Positions 8,205 through 16,471 of a stretch of 64,000 bases of DNA are shown piece after piece; the stretch's first letter is position 1, and each line of letters starts with the position of its first letter. This DNA comes from an uncultured Spirochaetaceae bacterium (lineage in GTDB: Bacteria; Spirochaetota; Spirochaetia; Treponematales; Treponemataceae): positions 42,951 through 106,950 of the forward strand of contig CACZPR010000007.1 of the NCBI GenBank assembly GCA_902783155.1. The letters run 5' to 3'. Below the pieces are notes generated by a model that did not search any database, was not told the origin of the DNA, and saw only the letters and a program-made list of their open reading frames with translations. The translations under genes were made by a program, and so were the position numbers.

Positions 8205-9342
8205 CATTCTTATAGTAGGTTGCGGTTTGACAGGCTCCGTTATAGCCCGTGAACTGGCAGAAAAAGGAAAGAAAGTCCTCATCATTGAACGCAGAAATCA
8301 TACAGGCGGAAACATGTATGATTACAAAAATGCAGACGGAATCCTCGTACAGCAATATGGGCCTCACATCTTTCACACGAACAACAAAACTGTGTACGAC
8401 TATGTAAACAAATTCATCGGCTGGCAGGAATACAAACTCTGTTGTGGTGTGTTTATGAATGGAAAGTATACTCCAAGTCCATTCAATTTTCAGACCATCG
8501 ATGATTTTTTCTCTGAGGAAAAAGCTGCCGAAATAAAGTCTGCCATTAAGACAGAATATCCAGACAAAGATTTTGCAACTGTGGTAGAGCTTCTAAATCA
8601 CAAAAATCCAATTATCAAAGAATATGCGGAATTTCTTTTTAAGAGTGATTATGCTCCTTACACCGCGAAACAGTGGGGAATCTCACCGGATAAAATAGAT
8701 CCGAGCGTCCTAAAAAGGGTTCCCGTTCGTTTTGATTATGAGGTCGGATACTTTAATGATGAGTATCAAATTATGCCGAAAACATCTTTCTCTGATTTCT
8801 TTGACAAGCTTTTGTCGCATCCGAACATTGAGGTCCGTTTGGGAGAAGATGCGAAAAACTGGATTTCCTTGGACGAAGAACAACCCAAAATTTTTGTGAA
8901 TGGAGAAGCCTTTTTCGGAACAATTTTTTATACAGGTGCAATTGATGAGCTTTTCGGTTGTAAATACGGAAAACTTCCCTACCGCTCACTTCGTTTTGAA
9001 TGGAAAACGGAAGAAAAGAAAAGTTTCCAGGACGCGCCTGTCGTGGCCTATCCCCAGAAAAAAGGCTTTACCCGCATAACAGAGTACACGAAGCTCCCTG
9101 TTCAAAATGTTGGCGAGAAAACGGTTTATGCATTGGAATACCCTCTTCCGTACAAAGCAGGAGAAGATAACGAACCGTATTATCCTGTACCGACAGAGGA
9201 GTCACAGGCGATATATGAGAAATACAAAGCCGAGGCTGAAAAATATCCGCAGCTATGTCTGTGCGGTCGGCTTGGGGATTTCAAGTATTACAACATGGAC
9301 AATGCGCTGGAAAGGGCATTGGAGATTTGTGGGGAGAAATGA
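8191..9342 (+). CDS. glf: UDP-galactopyranose mutase (divergent copy)
   Basis: 383 residues. FAD flavoprotein that interconverts UDP-galactopyranose and UDP-galactofuranose. N-terminal FAD motif VGCGLTGSVIARELAEKGK, then GGNMYDY and YGPHIFHTNN are diagnostic. YTAKQWGISP and the C-terminal LCGRLGDFKYYNMDNAL complete the family signature. The start is GTG at 8191 with AAAAGGA upstream; it lies inside the preceding gene. The active-site region reads YTPSPFNFQTID, whereas the second copy at 18175-19281 has YNLPFNMNTFNK, so the two are distinct subfamilies rather than a recent duplication. Confidence 0.88.
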   Translation: MTNFDILIVGCGLTGSVIARELAEKGKKVLIIERRNHTGGNMYDYKNADGILVQQYGPHIFHTNNKTVYDYVNKFIGWQEYKLCCGVFMNGKYTPSPFNFQTIDDFFSEEKAAEIKSAIKTEYPDKDFATVVELLNHKNPIIKEYAEFLFKSDYAPYTAKQWGISPDKIDPSVLKRVPVRFDYEVGYFNDEYQIMPKTSFSDFFDKLLSHPNIEVRLGEDAKNWISLDEEQPKIFVNGEAFFGTIFYTGAIDELFGCKYGKLPYRSLRFEWKTEEKKSFQDAPVVAYPQKKGFTRITEYTKLPVQNVGEKTVYALEYPLPYKAGEDNEPYYPVPTEESQAIYEKYKAEAEKYPQLCLCGRLGDFKYYNMDNALERALEICGEK

Positions 9343-9345
9343 AAT

Positions 9346-9609
9346 ATGACAATTGACGAAGTTGATACTCTAGAAGATTTAGGTTTCTATTTTTCAGAAT
9401 ACATGAGGAATAATTGTAATATTTATGATAAATCCTCGATTCAACAAGCAAGCAGATATTTGGATATTCTTGTAAAGCAGTTCAATCTTTCTGATGAAGA
9501 GAAAAATTATGTTTTTAGCAGGATATTCTTATGTGAATCACAGTCAAATGAAGCAACATTGAAACTGGCCCAGATGGCAAACAAAATCAAAGTGAAAGGG
9601 AGAAAGTAG
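9346..9609 (+). CDS. Small hypothetical protein
   Basis: 87 residues, predicted all-helical and soluble; acidic N-terminus (TIDEVDTLEDLGFYFSEYM) and basic C-terminus (KIKVKGRK). No family recognised. It starts three bases after the glf stop and ends one base before the next gene, so it is cotranscribed with the glycan operon. GGGGAG of the glf tail serves as ribosome-binding site. Confidence 0.6.
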   Translation: MTIDEVDTLEDLGFYFSEYMRNNCNIYDKSSIQQASRYLDILVKQFNLSDEEKNYVFSRIFLCESQSNEATLKLAQMANKIKVKGRK

Positions 9610-9610
9610 A

Positions 9611-10072
9611 ATGTCAGATATTTGCTTTCAAGATATCATTGCAGGTATAAATTGCCTAATAACGATTTCATGGCTTTTGATTGCTTTATTTCAATTAAGA
9701 GGGATAAAGGAGCAGATTTCCATCGGTGTTTCTAACCAAGCAAAAGATTCATTAAAAATTGTCCTAGAAATCGAAACTCAACTTAATTCGCGTAAGCTTG
9801 AATTTGACAAAGCAAACAAGGCTCTTGCGGAATCTGACGAAAAAAATAATGAAATTCTTTCTGCATTTGTTGAAACAACAAAAGAAAGTTACTTTAATGC
9901 CATGGATAGATTATGCTTCTGTATTCAGAAAGGATATGTGGATGAAAATGAATACCGCCCTGAATATCGCAACATGATACACGATACGGTAAAAACATTT
10001 GAAGCCTCTTTCGGAGCAAGTTCTCCATACAATCATATAAAGCAGATAAATGCGAAATGGCAGGAGAATTAA
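9611..10072 (+). CDS. Hypothetical single-span membrane protein
   Basis: 153 residues. One hydrophobic span at residues ~8-28 (INCLITISWLLIALFQL) is followed by a charged helical, probably coiled-coil region (residues ~45-90) that would face the cytoplasm or periplasm. No family recognised. It sits between the 87-residue gene and a GT2 glycosyltransferase with only three bases to the latter. The arrangement suggests an operon partner, possibly a membrane tether for glycan enzymes, but this is inference. Confidence 0.6.
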   Translation: MSDICFQDIIAGINCLITISWLLIALFQLRGIKEQISIGVSNQAKDSLKIVLEIETQLNSRKLEFDKANKALAESDEKNNEILSAFVETTKESYFNAMDRLCFCIQKGYVDENEYRPEYRNMIHDTVKTFEASFGASSPYNHIKQINAKWQEN

Positions 10073-10075
10073 GAT

Positions 10076-11191
10076 ATGGCTTTAACATTAGAAAACTATA
10101 AAACAATAAAAGCAAATATTAATAATTTTGCAAAAATTGAGAAAATAGAATCCAAACTCATGGTAGGTACAGTATCAAAAGTTTCCCCATTGGTAACAAT
10201 TATTATTCCTACCTATAAAAGAGAAATTGAACTTGAAAAAGCAATATATTCTGTTTTAAATCAAGAAAATCATAATATCGATTATGAAATAATTGTTGTC
10301 GATAATAGTTCAGATTTCACTGAAACCAATGATACATTGAAATTGATTAAAAAAATTAATTCTGAAAAAATTCTGTATTATATAAATACGAGTAATCTTG
10401 GACAGGCTGGAAACTGGAATCGAGGATTTGAACTTGCAAATGGAAAATTCGCAGCTTTATTACACGATGATGATTTGTTGTCGAAAAAATATTTTCAAAC
10501 GATAGAAAAAGACCTGGCAATCATCAAAAACAAAAAAATAGGTTTTATTCGTGGTTCTCAAATTACGTTTTCAGATGAAGCTGATATATGTAACTTCGAT
10601 ATCAGTTATAAAAACAAGATAAAAGAATACAGGAAAATACATTCTCTTTTTTTGGGAATTGGACCTTCTAGCTGTCCTTCTTGTGGTATTTTATTCGACA
10701 GGGAGGCTGTAATGCAAACGGGAGGATTTAATCAAGATTTCTATCCTTCTTTTGACTACATTGTTGGATATCAATTGTTATCTCTTAACTATAAAGTTTA
10801 TTTTTCTGATTCTATATATGGTTTCTATAGAATAGGTGTAAATGAATCAATGAAAAAGGAAAACATAATAAATTTTGTAAAGTGCGATTTTTTGTTCAGA
10901 GAATTTCTATATCGAGAGAATTTGTTTGCAAGGATTTTCGGTATTTGTTTTAGGAAAGTGCAATACAAAAAATCTTTGATTAATATGCACAATGTTTCAA
11001 AGACACAATTCAGACAAAATATAAGTTTAGAAGAGTTTGATTTCAAAGGTTGGTTTCATAAAAAAACGCCATTGAGAACTTTCATATTTGATTTGTTGTT
11101 TGCACATTTTGGATTCTATCAGCAAGATTTTTCTATTATGAGTTATTTAAAAAATAAAATGAAGAAATACAACAAGGGGAACTTGAGATGA
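10076..11191 (+). CDS. Family 2 glycosyltransferase
   Basis: 371 residues, GT-A fold inverting transferase. The nucleotide-binding strand VTIIIPTYKRE is at residues ~40-50, followed by VDNSS, the conserved NLGQAGNWNRGFELANGKF, and the DXD-type HDDD near residue 131. The C-terminal ~100 residues are basic with aromatic stretches, suggesting peripheral membrane attachment. Strongly AT-rich. It overlaps the second DUF4422-GT8 gene by four bases. Donor and acceptor cannot be read from sequence. Confidence 0.85.
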   Translation: MALTLENYKTIKANINNFAKIEKIESKLMVGTVSKVSPLVTIIIPTYKREIELEKAIYSVLNQENHNIDYEIIVVDNSSDFTETNDTLKLIKKINSEKILYYINTSNLGQAGNWNRGFELANGKFAALLHDDDLLSKKYFQTIEKDLAIIKNKKIGFIRGSQITFSDEADICNFDISYKNKIKEYRKIHSLFLGIGPSSCPSCGILFDREAVMQTGGFNQDFYPSFDYIVGYQLLSLNYKVYFSDSIYGFYRIGVNESMKKENIINFVKCDFLFREFLYRENLFARIFGICFRKVQYKKSLINMHNVSKTQFRQNISLEEFDFKGWFHKKTPLRTFIFDLLFAHFGFYQQDFSIMSYLKNKMKKYNKGNLR

Positions 11192-13116
11192 ATAATAGCA
11201 AAGATGCTTCTATTTTGCAGTATCACGGTACGCCAGAAAATCCAGACATAAAAATATTTGTCTCCCACCGAATAGACCAGGAAAGCGAGCTGATAGACAA
11301 TCCCATTTATATTCCAGTTCGCTCTGGAGCTGTGTTCGATAAAAGAACAGATGTCAAACTCCTTGGAGATGATACAGGTGACAATATTTGCGAAAAAAAC
11401 AAAAGCTACTGTGAAACAACGACGCAGTATTGGGCCTGGAAAAATGTTGAGGCGGATTATTACGGTCTCTGTCATTACAGAAGATATTTTTCGTTTGCAG
11501 ACGAAAAGCTCCCTGTTTGTGAAGGAAACTGGGCAGTTTTTGATATTCTTGACAAGACTACAATAGAAAAAACAGGAAATGGCAGTACATTTGACGCAAA
11601 GAAAATCACTGACTATGACATTATAGTCGGGGATAAATTCACAATGCCTCAGACAATTTATGAACAGTGGGATTCAGCACCATTCCTTTACAAAGAAGAT
11701 TTGGATTGTCTGTTGTCCATAGTTAAAGATTTGTATCCGGATTTCTATGAAATTGCAGATGAATACATTCACGGCCATCTTTTTTATCCGTGCAATCTTT
11801 TCATAATGAAAAAGAAATACTTCTTTGAGTACAGTGAATTCTTGTTCACGATTCTTGCAGAAGCGGAAAAAAGAATAGACATTTCAAAATACACTGTTGT
11901 TCAGACTCGGCTTTTCGGTCACTTTGCGGAGCGCCTGCTTGGTATCTGGTGCGTAAAAAAAACACAGGATGACAAATCAATAAAATTCAAGACTCAGCAA
12001 TGGTTCTTCGTAAAAAATCCTCAGTCATTGGCACCTGTTAAGCCAATTTCCGAAAATTCTGTTCCGTTGATGTTTGTTTGCAGTGACTATTATGTTCCAT
12101 ACTGCATCACAACTTTGTCCTCAATCGCAAAAACATCCGATAGAAACAGAACTTATGACATTCTGATTTTGACAAACAGTGCAATGACAAAAGAAAGCAA
12201 GGTGCTGCTTACAAAATCTTTGGCTGCTTATAAGAATTTTGTGATTCGCTTTATAAATGTAGAACCGTTTTTGTCACAATATCCAGATTATCAAAAGATA
12301 GTTGCCGGAATTGTGGGCGAACAAAGATTTGATTCTCTATTAATGATAAGAATGTTTTCCCCGTTTTTGCTTTCTTCTTATAAGAAATATATCTGGCTTG
12401 ATTGTGATTTAATAGCAAAAGAAGATGTGGGGAACCTTTTTGATACAGACCTGAACGGAAAAATGATAGGGGCTGTTCATGACATCATCTTCAATTGCTT
12501 TTTGAATGGCAGTGCCCCAGCGTGGCAACCGTTCTATAAGAATGAATTCAACATGCAAAATCCATACAACTATGTAAATGCTGGCGTAATTGTTATGGAT
12601 GCAGAGAAATATAGGCAGAAATACACTTTTGAATCGATTCTTGAAAAAGTAAAAACCGAACCATATCAGATTTATGAGCAGGATGTTTTCAACATTATCA
12701 TAGAAAACGATGTTCATTTTGTTGATGAAAAATGGAATCTGTTTACCATGGGCGGAAACTACAAAGAACAAATGAATTTCGCGCCGGCAAATATGTATTT
12801 TACTTACATGAATGCAAGAGAAAAACCTGCACTTATTCATTATGCCGGCTCTGATAAACCGTGGAACAATCCGTATACAGACATGTCTTTGGAATTTTGG
12901 CAGGCTGCAAAGGAAACTCCTGTATATGAAATCATCATGGGTAGAATGATTGATGCCAGAAGTAACTGGTTTATTTCTCAGCAAAGTCCTTCCCAGAAAA
13001 TCAGTGAAATCGAACGCAACCTAAAATCCAGAAAATTTCTTCTCAAGTGGATTATTGGAGAAGGTCGGTTTGGAAAATTTGTAAGAAAGATTTGGCGGAA
13101 ACTTAGGAGAAGATAA
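11188..13116 (+). CDS. DUF4422-GT8 fusion glycosyltransferase (second copy)
   Basis: 642 residues, same domain order as the protein at 3547-5436. DUF4422 covers residues ~20-250 (IFVSHRID, YCETTTQYWAWKN, YYGLCHYRRYFSF). GT8 covers ~288-570, with the metal site DCD near residue 405 in YIWLDCDLIAKEDV and LIHYAGSDKPW at the end of the domain. The basic C-terminus ends in KIWRKLRRR. The overall match is clear but divergent, so the two copies probably add different linkages. Its ATG overlaps the upstream GT2 stop. Confidence 0.85.
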   Translation: MNNSKDASILQYHGTPENPDIKIFVSHRIDQESELIDNPIYIPVRSGAVFDKRTDVKLLGDDTGDNICEKNKSYCETTTQYWAWKNVEADYYGLCHYRRYFSFADEKLPVCEGNWAVFDILDKTTIEKTGNGSTFDAKKITDYDIIVGDKFTMPQTIYEQWDSAPFLYKEDLDCLLSIVKDLYPDFYEIADEYIHGHLFYPCNLFIMKKKYFFEYSEFLFTILAEAEKRIDISKYTVVQTRLFGHFAERLLGIWCVKKTQDDKSIKFKTQQWFFVKNPQSLAPVKPISENSVPLMFVCSDYYVPYCITTLSSIAKTSDRNRTYDILILTNSAMTKESKVLLTKSLAAYKNFVIRFINVEPFLSQYPDYQKIVAGIVGEQRFDSLLMIRMFSPFLLSSYKKYIWLDCDLIAKEDVGNLFDTDLNGKMIGAVHDIIFNCFLNGSAPAWQPFYKNEFNMQNPYNYVNAGVIVMDAEKYRQKYTFESILEKVKTEPYQIYEQDVFNIIIENDVHFVDEKWNLFTMGGNYKEQMNFAPANMYFTYMNAREKPALIHYAGSDKPWNNPYTDMSLEFWQAAKETPVYEIIMGRMIDARSNWFISQQSPSQKISEIERNLKSRKFLLKWIIGEGRFGKFVRKIWRKLRRR

Positions 13117-13120
13117 AATT

Positions 13121-13507
13121 ATGGCAGTTTTTGCTTTTGGAGCTGATTACAGCGGAAAAGATGTTTTTGATGATTTTATTTCGAATAACTGTGTTGGAAT
13201 TGGCTGGACTTATAACGACAACATATCTGGACACAACATTATTAGGTCCATAAAAGCGGGTGACATTGTTTACATAAAAAAATGCAATGTTGGTTCTGAT
13301 ATTACGGTTCGTGCAATTGGCATTGTTACAGATTACGAAACAAAATCAATTTCTAATGTGGCAAAAATTGCCAGAAATGTAAAATGGATTTATAACGATT
13401 CATTTGTTATTCCAAATCCGAAAGCAACTGATAAAAATAATGTTCGCTCAAATTCTGTTTATGAAGAATACAATATTGAAAATATAAAGATTTTTCGTGT
13501 TAGGTAA
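13121..13507 (+). CDS. Small hypothetical protein, possibly PUA/EVE-like
   Basis: 128 residues, starting four bases after the second DUF4422-GT8 gene. The pattern of small beta strands with GDIVYIKK and ITVRAIGIVTDYE resembles the PUA-like/EVE fold seen in modified-base readers and McrB N-termini, where a 'GD-V-Y' strand is followed by 'A-G-V'. The match is by eye only and weak. No catalytic motif. Last gene of the run before a 230-base structured intergenic region. Confidence 0.5.
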   Translation: MAVFAFGADYSGKDVFDDFISNNCVGIGWTYNDNISGHNIIRSIKAGDIVYIKKCNVGSDITVRAIGIVTDYETKSISNVAKIARNVKWIYNDSFVIPNPKATDKNNVRSNSVYEEYNIENIKIFRVR

Positions 13508-13521
13508 AAAATCTTTCAGTT

Positions 13522-13574
13522 AAACCGTGAGTTTTACTAGACAAAATTCGTTAAGTAAAACAGCACAGCGGTTT
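13522..13574. other. Nested hairpin after the glycosyltransferase run
   Basis: Outer arms AAACCG (13522-13527) and CGGTTT (13569-13574) enclose inner arms GTTTTACT (13531-13538) and AGTAAAAC (13554-13561). It lies just after the 13121-13507 gene and could act as its 3' end structure. No T-run follows directly. Confidence 0.45.
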
Positions 13575-13587
13575 TACGATGTTCTTT

Positions 13588-13603
13588 GACATTTCTATTT
13601 TTT
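13588..13603 (-). repeat. Left 16-bp inverted repeat flanking the DUF4143 ATPase gene
   Basis: GACATTTCTATTTTTT here is the exact reverse complement of the 16 bases at 15032-15047, on the other side of the ATPase gene. A 15-base version recurs at 32679-32693. Confidence 0.6.
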
Positions 13604-13626
13604 TAGGGCTTAATCTGTTTTACACA

Positions 13627-13658
13627 GAGAACTTGTGTCGTATCCGTCGTAAGTTTTC
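13627..13658 (+). other. Hairpin B with conserved 14-base loop
   Basis: Arms GAGAACTT (13627-13634) and AAGTTTTC (13651-13658) pair with one G-T. The loop carries TGTCGTATCCGTCG (13636-13649), repeated with a single change in hairpin C at 13709-13722. Confidence 0.55.
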
Positions 13659-13698
13659 GGTATAGTTGTTTTTTTTGCCAGGTTTTTGTATCCTTTAT

Positions 13699-13732
13699 CT
13701 TAAAGTTATGTCGCATCCGTCGTAACTTTAAG
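13699..13732 (+). promoter_or_regulatory. Hairpin C covering the ribosome-binding site of the DUF4143 ATPase
   Basis: Perfect 10-base arms CTTAAAGTTA (13699-13708) and TAACTTTAAG (13723-13732) enclose loop TGTCGCATCCGTCG. The only purine-rich ribosome-binding candidate, AAGG (13730-13733), is largely inside the 3' arm, eight bases before the ATG at 13741. Folding would therefore hide it. Shares its loop with hairpin B. Confidence 0.55.
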
Positions 13733-13740
13733 GTGAAGTT

Positions 13741-15015
13741 ATGGTAAAAAGAAATCGCTATCTCGAAAAACTAACCCGCTCAATGTGGAACGGAGAGATA
13801 AAAGTTATAACAGGAATCCGGCGCTGTGGAAAATCGGTGCTTTTGTTTGAGCTTTTTGCGGAATATCTGCATGAATCGGGTGTTGATGAAAACAGTATTA
13901 TAAAGATCGAGCTTGACAAAAGACGAAATTATAAATTTCGTAATCCAATAGTTTTGTGCGAGTATATTGAAAGCATCGTTCAGACGAATTCAAACAAACA
14001 ATTCTATCTGCTGATTGACGAGGTTCAGTTTACGCAGAAAGTGGTTGATAAGGAAAACGGTGGAATCGAGGTGACGATTTATGATTTGCTCAACGAGCTT
14101 AACGGTTATAAAAATCTCGATGTCTATGTGACAGGAAGCAACTCGAAAGGGCTTTCAAGCGACATCGCAACGGAATTCAGAGGACGGGCGACACAGATTC
14201 ATGTTTATCCCCTTTCTTTTTCAGAATACTATTCTGCTGTAGTCGGAGAAGAAAGAGCCGCTTTAGCGCAGTATATGCTTTACGGTGGACTTCCACATAT
14301 CCTTTCATTGCAGACTGAATCTGATAAGAAAGAATATCTTTTGTCCTTGTACAAAGAGTTGTACATCAAAGATATTGTTGAGCGAAACGGCATTGAGCGC
14401 GAGGATATCCTTAACGGGATTCTTGACATGCTTGCTTCCCAAATCAGCTCGCTTACAAATCCGACGAATGTCGCTAATTCAATTTCAAGCATGACAAAGG
14501 AAAAAATCAATTCCGCCCTTGTATCATCTTACATTCAGCACATAGAGAATGCGTTCCTAATCAGCACGGCAAAACGTTATGATGTGAAGGGTAAATCGTA
14601 TTTCAATTACCCGAACAAGTATTATTATACGGACTTGGGGCTTCGCAACGCTCGCTTGAATTACCGGCAGTACGACGAAGGCCACATAATGGAGAACATC
14701 ATTTACAACGAGCTTGTGCTGCGAGGATATTCAGTTGATGTCGGGGTCGTAGTTGACAGGACGAAAGGACAGAACGCACAAAAAGAGATTGACTTTGTTG
14801 TGAACAGCGCTGACAAGCGAATTTATATTCAGTCAGCTCTGCGCATGAGCGAGGATGAAAAAGTCACCGCAGAATTGAAATCTCTTCTGCTTGCGAAAGA
14901 TTTCTTCAAGAAAATAATCATCCGAATGGATATTCCTCACAATTTCTATGATGAAAACGGAATATTCCACTGCAATCTTATTGATTTTCTCTTGGAGCGC
15001 GTAGAACTGTTCTAA
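13741..15015 (+). CDS. ATP-binding protein, AAA_14/DUF4143 family (COG1373)
   Basis: 424 residues. The N-terminal AAA_14 domain has P-loop GIRRCGKSV (residues ~22-30) and Walker B FYLLIDEVQF near residue 95, followed by YVTGSNSKGLSSDIATEFRGR, a family hallmark. The C-terminal DUF4143 part carries the YYTDLGLRNARLN and KEIDFVV motifs, the latter a PDDEXK-like strand. These proteins are abundant and often horizontally mobile; their cellular role is not settled. The gene stands alone, with a hairpin over its ribosome-binding site and 16-bp inverted repeats on both sides. A remnant of a related gene lies at 23169-23600. Confidence 0.85.
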   Translation: MVKRNRYLEKLTRSMWNGEIKVITGIRRCGKSVLLFELFAEYLHESGVDENSIIKIELDKRRNYKFRNPIVLCEYIESIVQTNSNKQFYLLIDEVQFTQKVVDKENGGIEVTIYDLLNELNGYKNLDVYVTGSNSKGLSSDIATEFRGRATQIHVYPLSFSEYYSAVVGEERAALAQYMLYGGLPHILSLQTESDKKEYLLSLYKELYIKDIVERNGIEREDILNGILDMLASQISSLTNPTNVANSISSMTKEKINSALVSSYIQHIENAFLISTAKRYDVKGKSYFNYPNKYYYTDLGLRNARLNYRQYDEGHIMENIIYNELVLRGYSVDVGVVVDRTKGQNAQKEIDFVVNSADKRIYIQSALRMSEDEKVTAELKSLLLAKDFFKKIIIRMDIPHNFYDENGIFHCNLIDFLLERVELF

Positions 15016-15031
15016 GGCTCTCTTCTTTCTT

Positions 15032-15047
15032 AAAAAATAGAAATGTC
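15032..15047 (+). repeat. Right 16-bp inverted repeat flanking the DUF4143 ATPase gene
   Basis: AAAAAATAGAAATGTC, the exact reverse complement of 13588-13603. It lies 17 bases after the ATPase stop. Confidence 0.6.
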
Positions 15048-15130
15048 TCTGAACAAAACTTGATTTTTAGATTCCTGCCGATGTCTGTTGCTGCTCGCAT
15101 CGACAGATTTTTATAAAGGAGTTTTGTATT

Positions 15131-16468
15131 ATGATAAAGAAAATTTTTAAAGCTGTTCTTCCTGCGACTTACCGCAAAATTGGCAAGTCTGAGCAAAAAA
15201 TTCTTGATGCGTTGATTGAACAGAATAGTCTTCTTCGTGCTGAAATTTCTAAGCTAAATGGAAGAATTGATTCACTTGAAAATACACTTTTTCAAAAAAT
15301 TCAGGACGAGTCAAACTGGAAACGCACAGACATTGTGAACGACATGAGGCCGCTTCTCGCCGAGGTAAAGCAAACTGTCGAGAATGAGTCAAACTGGAAA
15401 CGCGCAGACATTGTGAACGACATGAGGCCGCTTCTCGCTGAGGTAAAGCAGACTGTCGAGAATGAATCAAACTGGAAAAGAGATGATTTGGTGAGAAATA
15501 TTGAAGAAAACAAAAATCTTCTTCGCCTTTTGGATTTTTCTCAGGAAAATATGTTCTATGCCATGTATAAAAAAGATGGCGAATCAGAAATTGATGCAAA
15601 AAAAAGATTTTTCAAATCAATTCCAGAAGCGACTGGAGGATTAAGACTTTTGCAGAAAGCAAATTCGGTTCTGCTTCAACAGTTTGACAAAATTTGTAAA
15701 AAATTTGACCTTCCATATTTTTTTTGCGGAGGGAATCTTGTCGGGGCCGTCCGTACAGGAAGCCAGGTTCCGTGGGATGACGACATTGATGTCATAATGC
15801 TCAGACATGACATAAAAAAACTTGCATCAGCCTTAGATGGAAATAAGGATTTTAGAATAACAGTTCTTTTCGATTGGTGGGGTAAATGCAAGCAGATTAG
15901 ATTTCGATTTAAAAATGAAAAAATTCCTGTTTTTCTTGATATTTTTATTTATGATGTTTACAAGGGAGAATATAAAGATAATCCTGAAAGTTATAACCAT
16001 ATTGAAATGGTAAAGTTTCTTGAGGCAACTGATTTACCAGAAGTTCAATATTGGAAGAAGCATCCATATTTGTATGATTCTGATGAGCACTTTACTGCTA
16101 TCGAAAAAATTTTTAATCGTTTTTCACTTCATTCAAATGCAATAGTCGATAATTTTGAAAACTATCCAATAAAAACTATTCTGCGTTCGAGTGAGAATGT
16201 AAATGCTTATCCACATCATCGTTTTTATAAATATGAACAATTTTTCCCATGTAAAAAAATTTCTTTTGAAGGTTATGAATATCTGGTTCCAAATGATTAT
16301 ATGGGATTTTTAAAAGATAACTATGGAGATGTTTTCAAGCTTCCACTTGATATTTTTACACATTTTGAACACATTCCTCATAATGAACTTGAATCCGAGG
16401 AATTTAAGCAAATGATAGAAACTTTATTAGAACTATATGGTCAGAAAAATCAGGGAGATTCTTTATAG
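15131..16468 (+). CDS. LicD-family phosphotransferase with coiled-coil N-terminus
   Basis: 445 residues. LicD enzymes transfer phosphocholine or related phospho-groups from CDP-linked donors to surface glycans. Residues ~1-59 form a coiled coil. Residues 60-121 are a tandem repeat (26-residue units ESNWKRTDIVND... and ESNWKRADIVND..., then a partial third). The LicD domain spans ~170-440, with FCGGNLVGAVRTGSQVPW and the acidic metal site WDDDIDVIM near residue 214. The unit is followed three bases later by a LicC-like cytidylyltransferase, which supports a CDP-donor pathway. Licence for choline specifically cannot be read from sequence. Start ATG at 15131 follows AAAGGAG. Confidence 0.83.
   Translation: MIKKIFKAVLPATYRKIGKSEQKILDALIEQNSLLRAEISKLNGRIDSLENTLFQKIQDESNWKRTDIVNDMRPLLAEVKQTVENESNWKRADIVNDMRPLLAEVKQTVENESNWKRDDLVRNIEENKNLLRLLDFSQENMFYAMYKKDGESEIDAKKRFFKSIPEATGGLRLLQKANSVLLQQFDKICKKFDLPYFFCGGNLVGAVRTGSQVPWDDDIDVIMLRHDIKKLASALDGNKDFRITVLFDWWGKCKQIRFRFKNEKIPVFLDIFIYDVYKGEYKDNPESYNHIEMVKFLEATDLPEVQYWKKHPYLYDSDEHFTAIEKIFNRFSLHSNAIVDNFENYPIKTILRSSENVNAYPHHRFYKYEQFFPCKKISFEGYEYLVPNDYMGFLKDNYGDVFKLPLDIFTHFEHIPHNELESEEFKQMIETLLELYGQKNQGDSL
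15308..15493 (+). repeat. 78-bp in-frame tandem repeat inside licD-like gene
   Basis: Two near-identical 78-base units (15308-15385 and 15386-15463), differing at a few positions, are followed by a diverged 30-base partial unit to 15493. Each encodes 26 residues and so keeps the frame; copy number change would lengthen or shorten the coiled-coil stalk. Confidence 0.85.
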
Positions 16469-16471
16469 AAA

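Noticed and set aside
12409..12984. Leftward 191-codon frame opposite the second DUF4422-GT8 gene
   Set aside because: Antisense to the GT8 domain, which has clear catalytic motifs on the plus strand.
15308..15493. Tandem 78-bp repeats considered as a CRISPR array
   Set aside because: The units are contiguous with no spacers and lie in frame inside a LicD-family gene.
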